Shown: positions 9,832 through 19,648, numbered from the stretch's first letter. The stretch is DNA of 64,000 nucleotides from Ilumatobacteraceae bacterium (GCA_022843125.1 JALHOG010000019.1:1-64000); one strand, 5' to 3'. Program-made: numbers and translations. The notes: generated from the letters alone by a model not told the origin.

Positions 9832-10422
9832 ATGCCGATCGACGACGCGACCGTCCGACCTGTGCTGCTCGAGGTCACGAGCGGAACGGGCACCTCCCGT
9901 CATCCTGTTCGTGCCGAAGTGGTGCGTGTCGGGCGAGCGCTCGACAACGACGTCGTCCTCGACGGTGAGCGCACGGTGTCGCGTCGCCATGCCGAGCTGC
10001 GGTTCGACGGTGCGGGCTGGACGGTCCGCGACCTCGGCAGCCAGAACGGCACGTTCGTCAACGGCCAGCAGATCTCGACCGATACTCCCGTCGGCGCCGC
10101 CGATCTCGTGGGGATCGGCAACGTGAGCGTGCGGATCGTCGACGGCGACGGCGCCGACGGTGGCACGCTCGTCGACCACGGCCGCATCGACGTCCACGCA
10201 CTACTCACGTCCCTGTCGCAGCGCGAACGCGAGGTCCTGGCGTTGGTGGCGGCGGGCCGCACCGACGATCAGGTGGCACGCGAGCTGTTCATCAGCGTGA
10301 AGACGGTCCACTCGCATCTCGATCGCATTCGCGGCAAGTCCGGCCTCCGCCGCCGGGCAGAGCTCACCCGGTTGGCGGTGCGGCTCGGACTCACGTCGCC
10401 CGGCGCCGCCGGAGCGCCGTGA
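9832..10422 (+). CDS. FHA domain-LuxR-type HTH fusion transcriptional regulator
   Basis: FHA motif VGRALDNDVVLDGERTVSRRHAEL...DLGSQNGTFVNG and LuxR HTH LSQREREVLALVAAGRTDDQVARELFISVKTVHSHLDRIRGK. Confidence 0.9.
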   Translation: MPIDDATVRPVLLEVTSGTGTSRHPVRAEVVRVGRALDNDVVLDGERTVSRRHAELRFDGAGWTVRDLGSQNGTFVNGQQISTDTPVGAADLVGIGNVSVRIVDGDGADGGTLVDHGRIDVHALLTSLSQREREVLALVAAGRTDDQVARELFISVKTVHSHLDRIRGKSGLRRRAELTRLAVRLGLTSPGAAGAP

Positions 10423-13400
10423 GGCTGCCACTGCGCGTCGGCGGGCGCGATGCGATGGTGTCCGTCACGGGCGACGTGACCGTCGGGGAGATCGCCGCGG
10501 CGGCCGGTCACGCGGCGGCCGGTCCCCATGTGCGTTCGATCCCCGCCGGAACGCCCTTCGCCGACGCCCGCATCCGACCCGGCGACGAGCTGGGCAGCAC
10601 TGCGGCCGCGGACCCGCGCGCGCAGCCGGTCGGGGCGTGGAGCGTGCAGGTCGTGGCCGGGGTCGACGCTGGTCGCAGCGTTGCGATCGTCGCCGCCGAC
10701 CACCCGGTCGCGGTCACGGTCGGGAGGGCTGCCGACTCGGCGGTGCGCCTCACCACGCCCGGGGTCTCGACGCGCCACTGCACGTTCGTGTTCGCGAACG
10801 ACACGATCGCGGTGTCCGACCACGGCTCGCGCAACGGCACGGTGCTGCGCGGGCGCGCAGTCGGTGCCGAACCGGTCGTGGTCGAGCCGGGCGAGCCGGT
10901 GCGGTGCGGCCCCGCTGTGCTCGTGGTCCGCCGGGTCGATGCGCCCGACACGCCGCACACCGTCGCCGAGCTGCTGGTCAGCGCGCCGAGCGGGCCGGTG
11001 CCGTTCTACCGGCCGCCGGTCGACCTGGCACCCGGGCCGTCCGACGAGGTGCCGGCCCCGCCAGCACCCCGGCGTCCGCGGGCCGGTCGCCCCGGCATGC
11101 TGGGGCTCGCGCTGCCGCTCGTGATCGCAGCGGTCCTGGTGTGGTTCACCCGGAACCCGATGTACGCCCTCTTCGCGCTGATGGGGCCGGTGATGATGCT
11201 CATCACGATGCTCGACCGCGTCGGTCGGAACCGGCGCATCCGAACCCGATCGCGACGCCGATACAGCGACGAGCTCACCGAGTTCGGACGCGATCTCGAC
11301 GAGGTGGTCGCGCATGAGCTTCGCCGGCGGCGGTCGATGCACCCCGACGCGTATGAGGTCGTGCGCTGGGCGACCACGGCGGGTGCGCGGACGTGGTCAC
11401 GTCGGCGTGATCACCCGCAGTTCCTCGACGTGTCGCTCGGGCTCGCCGAACTCGAGTGGGAGCCGCCCGTCGAGAGCGCCTCCGACGACGCTCCCGAGGT
11501 ACTCGAACTCGTCGACCGCGCCGGTGTGCTGCACCTCGCACCGCTCGCCGCGTCGCTCGCCCCGGGATCCATGATCGGCCTGTCGGGCGACCGGGCGACC
11601 GCTGTCGCCACGGCACGATCGATGCTCACGCAGGTCGCAGTACTGCACGGCCCGGCGGAGGTCCGCATCGTGGTCGCGTGCGCTCGGGACCACGCCGACG
11701 ACTGGGACTGGGCCAAGTGGCTGCCGCACGTGCGTCCGGCGTTCGCAGGCGGGCGGCTGCTCGCGCTCGTTGCCGGTGACGACGGCCGGATCGACGGCAC
11801 CGAGGTCGACGCAGTGCTCGCCGACGTCGACGCGGCTGCGGTGCTCGTGGTGTTGCTCGATGCGGCGGGGCTGGCCGATGCAGGCGACGGCGTGGTGCGC
11901 CGGCTGCTCCGCCGCGGCGACGGCACGACGTCAGGCATCGTGGTGGCCGCCACAGCGGACGGCCTCCCCGATCGTTGCGACGTGGTCGTGGATCATGGAG
12001 CGGTCGCGGGCGAGGCGGTCTGTCGCTGGCCGCGCGACGGCGGCCGCACACACGAGTTGGTGACGGCCGGGCTCGGCGCGTCGCCGGCGCTCGCCGCTGC
12101 CCGGTCGCTCGCCCGCCTCGCCGACCCCGACGCTGGTGGGGGGAGCGCAGCGCTGGGTTCCCGGATCGGGCTCGCCGACGTGCTCGCGCTACGCGGCGCC
12201 CGCCAGGTCGACATCACAGACCGGTGGCGTGGCGCCGGTGAACGATGCGTCGTGCGGGTCGGCCTCGGAACCGCGGGGCCGGTCGACGTCGATCTCGACG
12301 AGTGCGGCCCACACCTCGTCGTCGTCGGAGGTCGTGGATCGGGCAAGACCGAGCAGCTCGCGGCGATGGTGCTCGCAGCCGCTGCCGCGAGCCCGCCGGA
12401 GCGGATGCACCTCGTGCTGTGGGGCGAGTCGTTCACTCACCTCCACCGTCTGCCGCACGTGGCCAGCGCGATGAGCCGGGTCGACGAGGCGTCGGTCACG
12501 ACGCTGCTCGACGGGCTGGAGCGCGAACTCGCCCGGCGAGAACGGTTGCGCACCACCGACGGCGGTGAGCGTGAGCCCCAGCCGCGCCTCGTGGTGGTGA
12601 TCGACGACGTCGACACCATCGTCCGGGTCGTGCCGCTGGCCGCCGAGCGGGTCGTACGCGTCCTGCGTCGCAGCCGAGGCCTCGGCGTGCACGTGCTCTG
12701 GAGCGCGAGCCGCCACAACGGCGGTGTGCTGTCCGACCTCGTCGACCTGTCCGCGGCTCGCGTGGTGCAGCGCCTGGCCAGCGCGCCCGACTCCGTCGAC
12801 CTGCTCGGGAGTGACGCCGCGGCGAGGCTCGAGCGATCGCTGCCCGGCCGCGGCTATCTGGTGGCCGGCCGCGCCGATCCGGTCGAGGTGCATGCGGGAG
12901 CGGTGTCGGTGGGGGCGCCGTCGGCGGTCGACCGGCTCGCGATCGCTGCGTTCACGCTCGTCGACGGTCGTGCAGGGGCGGTCGAGACGTTGGCCCCGCC
13001 CGACGAGCGGGCCCTGGTGGCAGTCGTCGCCGCCGCTGGTGCGACCAGCTCGCGACCATCGGACCTGTGCTCCGCGGCCGCAGCAGCGGCGGAGGTGCTC
13101 GAGAGTCCGGGCCTGCTCGAGCTGCTCGGTATCGACCACCTCGACAGCGCGACCGACGGGGTGGCCGAGCGCTGGCATCGGATCGACGCCGACTCGTTCC
13201 TGCGCGTCCCGATCGGGGTCGACCCGGAGAATCGTCCGGTGCAGCTCGACCTGAAGGAGGCCGCGCTGGCGGGGATGGGGCCGCACGGGCTGCTCGTCGG
13301 CGCGACCGGCTCGGGGAAGAGCGAGCTGCTGCGAACGCTCGTGTGCGGGCTCGCGCTGACCCACTCCCCGGAGGCGCTCGCCTTCGTGCTCGTCGACTTC

Positions 13401-15758
13401 AAGGGCGGCGCAAGCTTCGCGAGCCTCGGGCGCCTGCCCCACGTCGCGGGCGTGGTGACGAACCTCGCCGACGACCTCGCGCTCGTCGACCGCATCCTCG
13501 CCGCGCTCGGCGGCGAGCAGCGCCGCCGGCAGGAGCTGTTGGCCCGGGCCGGCAACCTCGCCAATGTGCGCGAGTACCGCGCCGCCCGTGCCGCCGGCGC
13601 GCTTCCCGCCGAGCTTGCGGACGAACCACTTCCCGAGTTGCTCGTCGTCGTCGACGAGTTCGCCGAGCTGCTCGACTCGGAGCCGGCGTTCATCGACTTC
13701 TTCCTCACGATCGGCCGGGTCGGCCGGTCGCTCGGCATCCACCTGTTGCTCGCGTCGCAGCGTCTCGAGGAGGGCAAGCTGCGCGGTCTCGACACCTACC
13801 TGTCGTACCGCCTCGGGCTGCGGACGTTCAGCGCTGCCGAGAGTCGGATGGTGCTCGGCGCGCCCGACGCGTACTCGTTGCCCTCGGCGCCTGGAGCCGG
13901 CTATCTGAAGGTGGGCACGACGTCGTTCGAGCGCTTCCAGGCCTCGTACGTGTCGGGGCGCACGAGCGACGGTCGGTCGGCGCTCGACGCGATCATCGAC
14001 CGTCTGGCCGACGCCGCTGAGCCCGTCCACCAGATCTGGCTGCCGCCGCTCGCTGCGGCCGTATCGCTGGACGCGACCTACCCGTCGGGGTTCGTGCACG
14101 ACCCGAACCGCGGGTTCGCTGCTGCCGACTGGCCGGGGACCGGTGCGCTCGCGGTGCCGGTCGGGGTCGTCGACGAACCGGAACGCCAGCGGCAGCTCCC
14201 GCTGGTGCTCGACTTCGCCGGGGCGCACGGCAACCTGGCGATCGCCGGGGCGCCGCAGACCGGCAAGAGCGTGCTGCTCCGGACCGCGGTGCTGTCGCTC
14301 GCGGTCAGCCACACCCCCGACGAGGTGCAGGTGTACGCGATCGACTACGGCGGCGGTGCGCTCGGCGCGCTCGCCGGTCTCCCGCACGTCGGCACGGTCG
14401 CCAGCCGGCTCGAGCCCGAGCTGGTACGTCGCGTCATCGGCCACGTCGAGGCCGTGCTCGCCGAGCGCGAAGCGTGGTTCGGCGCCCAGGGCATCGACTC
14501 GATCGCGACGTTCCGCAGGCGGCGGGCCGAGGGTGCGATCGCAGCCGACGAGCTTCCGGAGGGCGGCGTCGCCGATCTGTTCCTGGTCATCGACGGATGG
14601 GCGGCGTTCCGAGAGCGGTTCGAAGCGCTCGAACCGGTGATCGCCGACATCGCAGCTCGAGGGCTCGGGTATGGCGTTCATGTCGTCGTGACCGCGAACC
14701 GCTGGATGGAGATGCGCGCTCCGGTGCTGGACGCGATCGGTGGGCGGCTGGAGCTGCGTCTCAACGCTGCCCTCGATTCGGCGATCGACCGTAAGCGGTC
14801 GGCCGTCATCCGGGTCGACCAGCCGGGGCGTGGTCTGCACCCGTCGACGCTGCTGTTCCACGCCGCCGTCCCCCGTCTCGACGCCGATCACAGCGCCGAC
14901 CAGCTGGCCGAGGCGACAGCGATCGCCGTCGACCACGTGGCGGCTCGATGGGAGGGTGGCGTGGCGCGGCCGGTGTTGCTGCTCCCGCTTCGGATCGGGC
15001 TCGACGAGATCGCCGCTGGACCAGGGGTCGACGTCGACCAGCCCGGTGTGGTGGTCGGTCTGCAGGAGCGCGGGATGGCGGCGTGGCGGTTCCATCTCGG
15101 CGGCAGTGAACCGCACTTCCTCGTGTACGGCGACGGTGAGTCGGGCAAGACGACGTTCCTCCACACGTGGATGCAGGCGCTCGCCACGAGCACGACGCCC
15201 GAGCAGGCCCAGGTCGTGCTCGTCGACTACCGCCGCACCCTGCTCGGGGCCGTGCCCGACACCCACCTGTTCGCCTACGCGGCGGCCGAGCCCGCCGCGC
15301 GGGAGGTGATCGAGCGCGTGGCGGAGATCGCGACCGCGCGCCTCCCGGGCGCCGACGTGACTGCGGCCCAACTGCGGGCGCGGTCGTGGTGGAGCGGGCC
15401 GGAGCTGTACGTCGTGGTCGACGACTACGACCTGGTCGTCACACCGTCGAGCAATCCACTTGCGCCGCTGCTGCCGCTGCTCGCTCAGGGTCGCGACGTG
15501 GGTCTGCACGTCGTGCTCGCCCGTCGTGTGGCCGGCGCAGCGAAGATGATGTACGAGCCCGTGATGGCCCGGCTGCGCGAGGTCAGCCCGGCGGGCCTGA
15601 TCCTGTCGGGCGACCGGGACGAGGGCCCGCTGATCGGGCCCGTGCGAGCGAGCGAGCAGCCTCCCGGTCGCGGTCTGCTGGTGGCCCGGCGGCGCTCGCC
15701 GGCTCTCGTCCAGGTCGCGTGCCCGGTCGAGAGCGACGAGTTCGTCGGCGTGATGTGA
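10419..15758 (+). CDS. EssC/EccC-like FtsK/SpoIIIE T7SS ATPase with N-terminal FHA
   Basis: 1779 aa; FHA region (VGRAADSAVRL...SRNGTVLRG), TM segment, four P-loops GGRGSGKT, GATGSGKS, GAPQTGKS, GDGESGKT. Confidence 0.92.
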   Translation: MRLPLRVGGRDAMVSVTGDVTVGEIAAAAGHAAAGPHVRSIPAGTPFADARIRPGDELGSTAAADPRAQPVGAWSVQVVAGVDAGRSVAIVAADHPVAVTVGRAADSAVRLTTPGVSTRHCTFVFANDTIAVSDHGSRNGTVLRGRAVGAEPVVVEPGEPVRCGPAVLVVRRVDAPDTPHTVAELLVSAPSGPVPFYRPPVDLAPGPSDEVPAPPAPRRPRAGRPGMLGLALPLVIAAVLVWFTRNPMYALFALMGPVMMLITMLDRVGRNRRIRTRSRRRYSDELTEFGRDLDEVVAHELRRRRSMHPDAYEVVRWATTAGARTWSRRRDHPQFLDVSLGLAELEWEPPVESASDDAPEVLELVDRAGVLHLAPLAASLAPGSMIGLSGDRATAVATARSMLTQVAVLHGPAEVRIVVACARDHADDWDWAKWLPHVRPAFAGGRLLALVAGDDGRIDGTEVDAVLADVDAAAVLVVLLDAAGLADAGDGVVRRLLRRGDGTTSGIVVAATADGLPDRCDVVVDHGAVAGEAVCRWPRDGGRTHELVTAGLGASPALAAARSLARLADPDAGGGSAALGSRIGLADVLALRGARQVDITDRWRGAGERCVVRVGLGTAGPVDVDLDECGPHLVVVGGRGSGKTEQLAAMVLAAAAASPPERMHLVLWGESFTHLHRLPHVASAMSRVDEASVTTLLDGLERELARRERLRTTDGGEREPQPRLVVVIDDVDTIVRVVPLAAERVVRVLRRSRGLGVHVLWSASRHNGGVLSDLVDLSAARVVQRLASAPDSVDLLGSDAAARLERSLPGRGYLVAGRADPVEVHAGAVSVGAPSAVDRLAIAAFTLVDGRAGAVETLAPPDERALVAVVAAAGATSSRPSDLCSAAAAAAEVLESPGLLELLGIDHLDSATDGVAERWHRIDADSFLRVPIGVDPENRPVQLDLKEAALAGMGPHGLLVGATGSGKSELLRTLVCGLALTHSPEALAFVLVDFKGGASFASLGRLPHVAGVVTNLADDLALVDRILAALGGEQRRRQELLARAGNLANVREYRAARAAGALPAELADEPLPELLVVVDEFAELLDSEPAFIDFFLTIGRVGRSLGIHLLLASQRLEEGKLRGLDTYLSYRLGLRTFSAAESRMVLGAPDAYSLPSAPGAGYLKVGTTSFERFQASYVSGRTSDGRSALDAIIDRLADAAEPVHQIWLPPLAAAVSLDATYPSGFVHDPNRGFAAADWPGTGALAVPVGVVDEPERQRQLPLVLDFAGAHGNLAIAGAPQTGKSVLLRTAVLSLAVSHTPDEVQVYAIDYGGGALGALAGLPHVGTVASRLEPELVRRVIGHVEAVLAEREAWFGAQGIDSIATFRRRRAEGAIAADELPEGGVADLFLVIDGWAAFRERFEALEPVIADIAARGLGYGVHVVVTANRWMEMRAPVLDAIGGRLELRLNAALDSAIDRKRSAVIRVDQPGRGLHPSTLLFHAAVPRLDADHSADQLAEATAIAVDHVAARWEGGVARPVLLLPLRIGLDEIAAGPGVDVDQPGVVVGLQERGMAAWRFHLGGSEPHFLVYGDGESGKTTFLHTWMQALATSTTPEQAQVVLVDYRRTLLGAVPDTHLFAYAAAEPAAREVIERVAEIATARLPGADVTAAQLRARSWWSGPELYVVVDDYDLVVTPSSNPLAPLLPLLAQGRDVGLHVVLARRVAGAAKMMYEPVMARLREVSPAGLILSGDRDEGPLIGPVRASEQPPGRGLLVARRRSPALVQVACPVESDEFVGVM

Positions 15759-15819
15759 CGGGTCGTCAGGGCCTGCCGCTCACGCGGGGCTGATGGCAGC
15801 GCCCGTTCGCCGACCCGCG

Positions 15820-17040
15820 TCAGCTGCCGCGTTGGGTGCCGACCTTGAGGTCTTTGAAGGGGACCTTGGTGTCGACGGAGATGTCGCGGGGGAGACCGAG
15901 CACGCGGTCGCCGATGATGTTGCGCTGGATCTCGTCGGTGCCGCCGGCGATGGCGGCCTGGATCGAGTTGAGCATGGTGATCATCAGGTTGTCACCCTTC
16001 GGGTTCGCGGGGTCCCAGGCGATGCTGCCGGGGCCGGCGATCTCGAGCGCGATCTCCCGGAACCGCCAGCCGATGACCGAGCCGAAGAGCTTGCCGAGTG
16101 ACCCGCCGGGGCCGGGCGCCTTGCCGGCCTTCAGCTCGGCGCGGGTGCGCATCGCCACCAACGACTTGGTGGTCTCCATCGCGTAGATCTTCATCAGCTG
16201 ATCGCGCACGACCGCGTCGCCGAGCTTTCCGGATGACTCTGCGGCATCGCGCAGGATCTCGTACATCGGCTGGCTGATCGAACCGGCACCCATCGAGCCG
16301 ATCGCAACGCGCTCGTACATGAGCATCGCTGTGGCCTGGCGCCAGCCGTTGTTGTACTCCCCGATCAGCCAGTCGGCCGGGATGCGGGCGTCGGTGAAGA
16401 ACACCTCGTTGAAGTGGCGACCGCCGTCGATCTGGTGGATCGGGCGGATCTCCACCCCGGGTGCCTTGAGATCGACGATGAACATCGAGATGCCGGCGTG
16501 CTTGGGCTGCTCGGGATCGGTGCGCGCGATCACGATGCCGTAGTCGCTCACGTGGGCGAGCGTGGTCCACACCTTCTGACCGTTGAGGATCCACTCGTCA
16601 CCGTCGCGGTCGGCTCGTGTCTGGAGGCTCGCGACGTCGGAGCCGGCGCCCGGCTCGGAGAACATCTGGCACCACACGGTCCGGGCCGAGATGTTGTCGG
16701 GCATGAACCGGCGCTTCTGCTCCTCGGTGCCGAACTCGTTGAGCACCGGGAGGCACATGCCCTGGCTGATGACGAGCTCGCCCGTCATGGCGGGGAACTC
16801 CTGAGCGACCTGCCGGTAGATCCGCTCGTGCTCGAGCGTGAGGCCCGCACCGCCGTACTCCTCGGCGTAGGTGAGGCCGGCGAGCCCCGCCTCGGCGAGC
16901 TTGCCCTGGAACTCCTTGGCGGCGGCGATGTCCCGGCGGCCCTTGCCGACGCTGTGGACGGCGAGGAACTCGCGGCAGCGGGCGCGGAACTCTTCCGCCT
17001 CGTCCGGGTTGAGGGTGGTGGAGAGCGTGGCAGCGGTCAT
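15820..17040 (-). CDS. Acyl-CoA dehydrogenase
   Basis: MTAATLSTTLNPDEAEEFRARCREFL...FSEPGAGSDVASLQTRA...YGGAGLTLEHERI. Confidence 0.92.
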   Translation of the reverse strand: MTAATLSTTLNPDEAEEFRARCREFLAVHSVGKGRRDIAAAKEFQGKLAEAGLAGLTYAEEYGGAGLTLEHERIYRQVAQEFPAMTGELVISQGMCLPVLNEFGTEEQKRRFMPDNISARTVWCQMFSEPGAGSDVASLQTRADRDGDEWILNGQKVWTTLAHVSDYGIVIARTDPEQPKHAGISMFIVDLKAPGVEIRPIHQIDGGRHFNEVFFTDARIPADWLIGEYNNGWRQATAMLMYERVAIGSMGAGSISQPMYEILRDAAESSGKLGDAVVRDQLMKIYAMETTKSLVAMRTRAELKAGKAPGPGGSLGKLFGSVIGWRFREIALEIAGPGSIAWDPANPKGDNLMITMLNSIQAAIAGGTDEIQRNIIGDRVLGLPRDISVDTKVPFKDLKVGTQRGS

Positions 17041-17091
17041 GGCGTGCTCCGTTTCGGATTTCGTACGGCTTCGTGCTGTACGGCGACAGAC

Positions 17092-17107
17092 TGTATGCTC
17101 CCATACA
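17092..17107. promoter_or_regulatory. Perfect inverted repeat TGTATG-CTCC-CATACA in the divergent acyl-CoA dehydrogenase/MarR promoter; candidate MarR operator
   Basis: Direct reading tgtatgctcccataca ending 3 bp before the MarR start codon. Confidence 0.6.
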
Positions 17108-17110
17108 ATC

Positions 17111-17659
17111 ATGGGGACGAACGCAACGGCAAACGGGAGCGCGAGTTCGGCGCCGTCGCACGAGCTCGACGCGCCGCCGTGGCTCCGCGTCGAGAGCACG
17201 CTGATGGCCACGGCGCAGGCGATCCGTGAGGCCTACGACGTCCGTCTCGCTCCGATCGGGCTGACGCTCAGCCTCGCCAGCCTGCTGTCGTACATCGCCG
17301 AGTTCGGTCCGGTGAACCAGACCCGCGCGGCCGAGCACCTCGGCCAGGGTCGCGCCGCGACCGGTGCGCAGGTCGACCGGCTCCAACAGCTCGGGCTCAT
17401 CGAACGCCGCCCCGACCCCGACGACCGCCGCGTGTGGATGGTCGCCATCACCCCGGCCGGCGTCGCCAAGGCCGCGGCGGTGGGCGAGATCGACACCGTG
17501 CTCCGGTCCGAGCTCCGCAGCGGGATCACCCGCGAGGAACGCCAACGTCTCGCAGCCGTACTCGTGCGTCTGCAGTCCAATGTCGCCGTGGCAGTCCACG
17601 GCGTTCAGCCCACAGCAAGCCCGCTACCACCGAACACCACCATTGAGGAGCGTCCATGA
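17111..17659 (+). CDS. MarR family transcriptional regulator
   Basis: VNQTRAAEHLGQGRAATGAQVDRLQQLGLIERRPDPDDRRVWMVAITPAG winged-helix signature. Confidence 0.9.
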   Translation: MGTNATANGSASSAPSHELDAPPWLRVESTLMATAQAIREAYDVRLAPIGLTLSLASLLSYIAEFGPVNQTRAAEHLGQGRAATGAQVDRLQQLGLIERRPDPDDRRVWMVAITPAGVAKAAAVGEIDTVLRSELRSGITREERQRLAAVLVRLQSNVAVAVHGVQPTASPLPPNTTIEERP

Positions 17660-18819
17660 GGAACGCAGTGATCGTCGACGCCGTCCGTACACCGGGCGGC
17701 AAGCGCAACGGCAAGTTGAAGGACTGGCACCCGGCCGAGCTCGCGGCCCACGTGCTCAAGGCCGTCCAGGAACGCAACGATCTCGATCCGGCCCTGGTCG
17801 ACGACGTGATCATGGGCTGCGTGATGCAGGTCGGGCAGCAGTCGCTCAACATCGGCCGCAATGCCGTCCTCACGGCCGGCTGGCCCGAGTCGGTGCCCGC
17901 CACCACGGTCGACCGCCAGTGCGGATCCAGCCAGCAGTCGATGCACTTCGCGGCGCAGGGCGTCATGGCCGGCGCCTACGACGTGGTGATCGCGGCGGGC
18001 GTCGAGGTGATGACGCGCACGCCGATGGGTTCGTCGATCGTCAAGGACATGGGCTTCCCGTTCCCGAAGGCGATGTTCGACCGCTACACCGAGCACGGCC
18101 TGCCTCCCCAGGGCATCGGCGCCGAGATGATCGCCGACGAGTTCGGCCTCACCCGCGACGATCTCGACGCGTTCGGCGCCGAGAGCCAGCGCCGAGCCGC
18201 CCAGGCCACCGCCGAGGGTCGCTTCGAGCGCGAGATCGTCCCGGTGCCGGTCACCATCGACGGCGCCACCGAGATGATGACCCGCGACGAGGGCATCCGC
18301 GAGGGCACCACCGCCGAGACGCTCGGCAACCTCAAGCCGGCGTTCAAGGAAGACGGCAAGATCACCGCCGGCAACTCGTCGCAGATCACCGATGGCGCAT
18401 CCGCCGTGCTGATCATGAGCGAGGAGCGCGCCGCCGAGCTCGGCTACACGCCCCGCGCCCGCTTCCACAGCTTCGCCGTGGTCGGCACCGACCCGGTCAC
18501 CATGCTCAAGGGTCCGATCCCGGCCACCGAGAAGATCATGCAGCGCTCCGGCCTGTCGATGGCCGACATCGACCTGTTCGAGGTGAACGAGGCGTTCGCC
18601 TCGGTCGTGCTCGCGTGGGCGAAGTCGCACGATGCCGACCTGTCGAAGACCAACGTCAACGGCGGCGCGATCGCGCTCGGCCACCCGCTCGGTGCGTCGG
18701 GCACGAAGTTGATGGCGACCCTGCTCTGTGAGCTCGAGCGCACCGGCGGTCGCTACGGCCTGCAGACCATGTGCGAGGGCGGCGGTCTCGCCAATGCCAC
18801 GATCATCGAGAGGATCTGA
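17656..18819 (+). CDS. Thiolase / acetyl-CoA acetyltransferase
   Basis: DRQCGSSQQSMHFAAQGVMAG active Cys; NVNGGAIALGHPLGASG; C-terminal CEGGGLANATIIE. Confidence 0.95.
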   Translation: MRNAVIVDAVRTPGGKRNGKLKDWHPAELAAHVLKAVQERNDLDPALVDDVIMGCVMQVGQQSLNIGRNAVLTAGWPESVPATTVDRQCGSSQQSMHFAAQGVMAGAYDVVIAAGVEVMTRTPMGSSIVKDMGFPFPKAMFDRYTEHGLPPQGIGAEMIADEFGLTRDDLDAFGAESQRRAAQATAEGRFEREIVPVPVTIDGATEMMTRDEGIREGTTAETLGNLKPAFKEDGKITAGNSSQITDGASAVLIMSEERAAELGYTPRARFHSFAVVGTDPVTMLKGPIPATEKIMQRSGLSMADIDLFEVNEAFASVVLAWAKSHDADLSKTNVNGGAIALGHPLGASGTKLMATLLCELERTGGRYGLQTMCEGGGLANATIIERI

Positions 18820-18824
18820 TCACC

Positions 18825-19604
18825 GTGTACCGCATCGATCTCAACGGCGCGTCAGCGATCGTCACCGGTGGTGCGTCGGGCATCGGCGAGGCGTGCGCCC
18901 GCCAGCTCGCGGCGCTCGGCGCACGGGTCGTCGTCGCCGATCTCCAGGAAGACAAGGGTCAGGCGCTCGCCAGCGAGCTGGGTGGCCTGTTCGTGAAGTG
19001 TGACGTCTCGAGCGAGGAGGATGGCGCGGCCGCCGTCGCCGCCGCATCCGAGATGGGTCCGCTGCGCGCACTCGTCAACTCGGCCGGCATCGGCTGGGCC
19101 GGTCGCACCGTCGACCGCAACAACGACCCGATGCCGCAGAACCAGTTCGACTTCGTGATCAAAGTCAACCTGCTCGGCTCGTTCAACATGCTCCGTCAGT
19201 CGGCGGCGGCGATGGCCAAGACCGACGCCCTCGACGACGACGGCCAGCGCGGTGCGATCGTCAACATGGCATCGGTCGCTGCGTTCGACGGCCAGATCGG
19301 CCAGGCCGCGTACTCGGCATCGAAGGGCGGCGTCGTCGGCATGACCCTGCCGATCGCCCGCGACCTCGCCGCGGTCGGCATCCGCGTCAATACGATCGCG
19401 CCGGGCCTAATCGACACCCCGATCTACGGCACCGGCGAGGCGTCCGACCAGTTCAAGGCACATCTCGGGCAGTCGGTGCTGTTCCCGAAGCGCCTCGGTG
19501 CTGCCGACGAGTTGGCCTCGATGGTGATGGAGCTCATCACCAACCCGTACATGAACGGCGAGGTCATTCGCGTCGACGGCGGCATCCGCATGCCACCGAA
19601 GTAA
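18825..19604 (+). CDS. SDR family oxidoreductase (3-hydroxyacyl-CoA dehydrogenase type II-like)
   Basis: TGGASGIGEACARQLA; YSASKGGVVGMTLPIARDLA. Confidence 0.92.
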   Translation: MYRIDLNGASAIVTGGASGIGEACARQLAALGARVVVADLQEDKGQALASELGGLFVKCDVSSEEDGAAAVAAASEMGPLRALVNSAGIGWAGRTVDRNNDPMPQNQFDFVIKVNLLGSFNMLRQSAAAMAKTDALDDDGQRGAIVNMASVAAFDGQIGQAAYSASKGGVVGMTLPIARDLAAVGIRVNTIAPGLIDTPIYGTGEASDQFKAHLGQSVLFPKRLGAADELASMVMELITNPYMNGEVIRVDGGIRMPPK

Positions 19605-19610
19605 ATGGCG

Positions 19611-19648
19611 GGCTCGGGCTCGCGCGGCAACCGCGTCGGGTCCGAGCC
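19611..19648. terminator. Strong GC hairpin (ggctcgg...ccgagcc with inner cgcgg-caa-ccgcg)
   Basis: Inverted repeat read directly just after the SDR stop; no U-tract. Confidence 0.45.

Noticed and set aside
12189-15509. 1106-aa minus-strand ORF
   Set aside because: Antisense to the EssC-like gene; low-complexity Arg/His/Asp-rich composition typical of spurious high-GC shadow ORFs
15782-15820. Bidirectional terminator between essC-like and acyl-CoA dehydrogenase genes (acgcggg...cccgcgt)
   Set aside because: Only a 7-bp stem with a large loop; too weak to call
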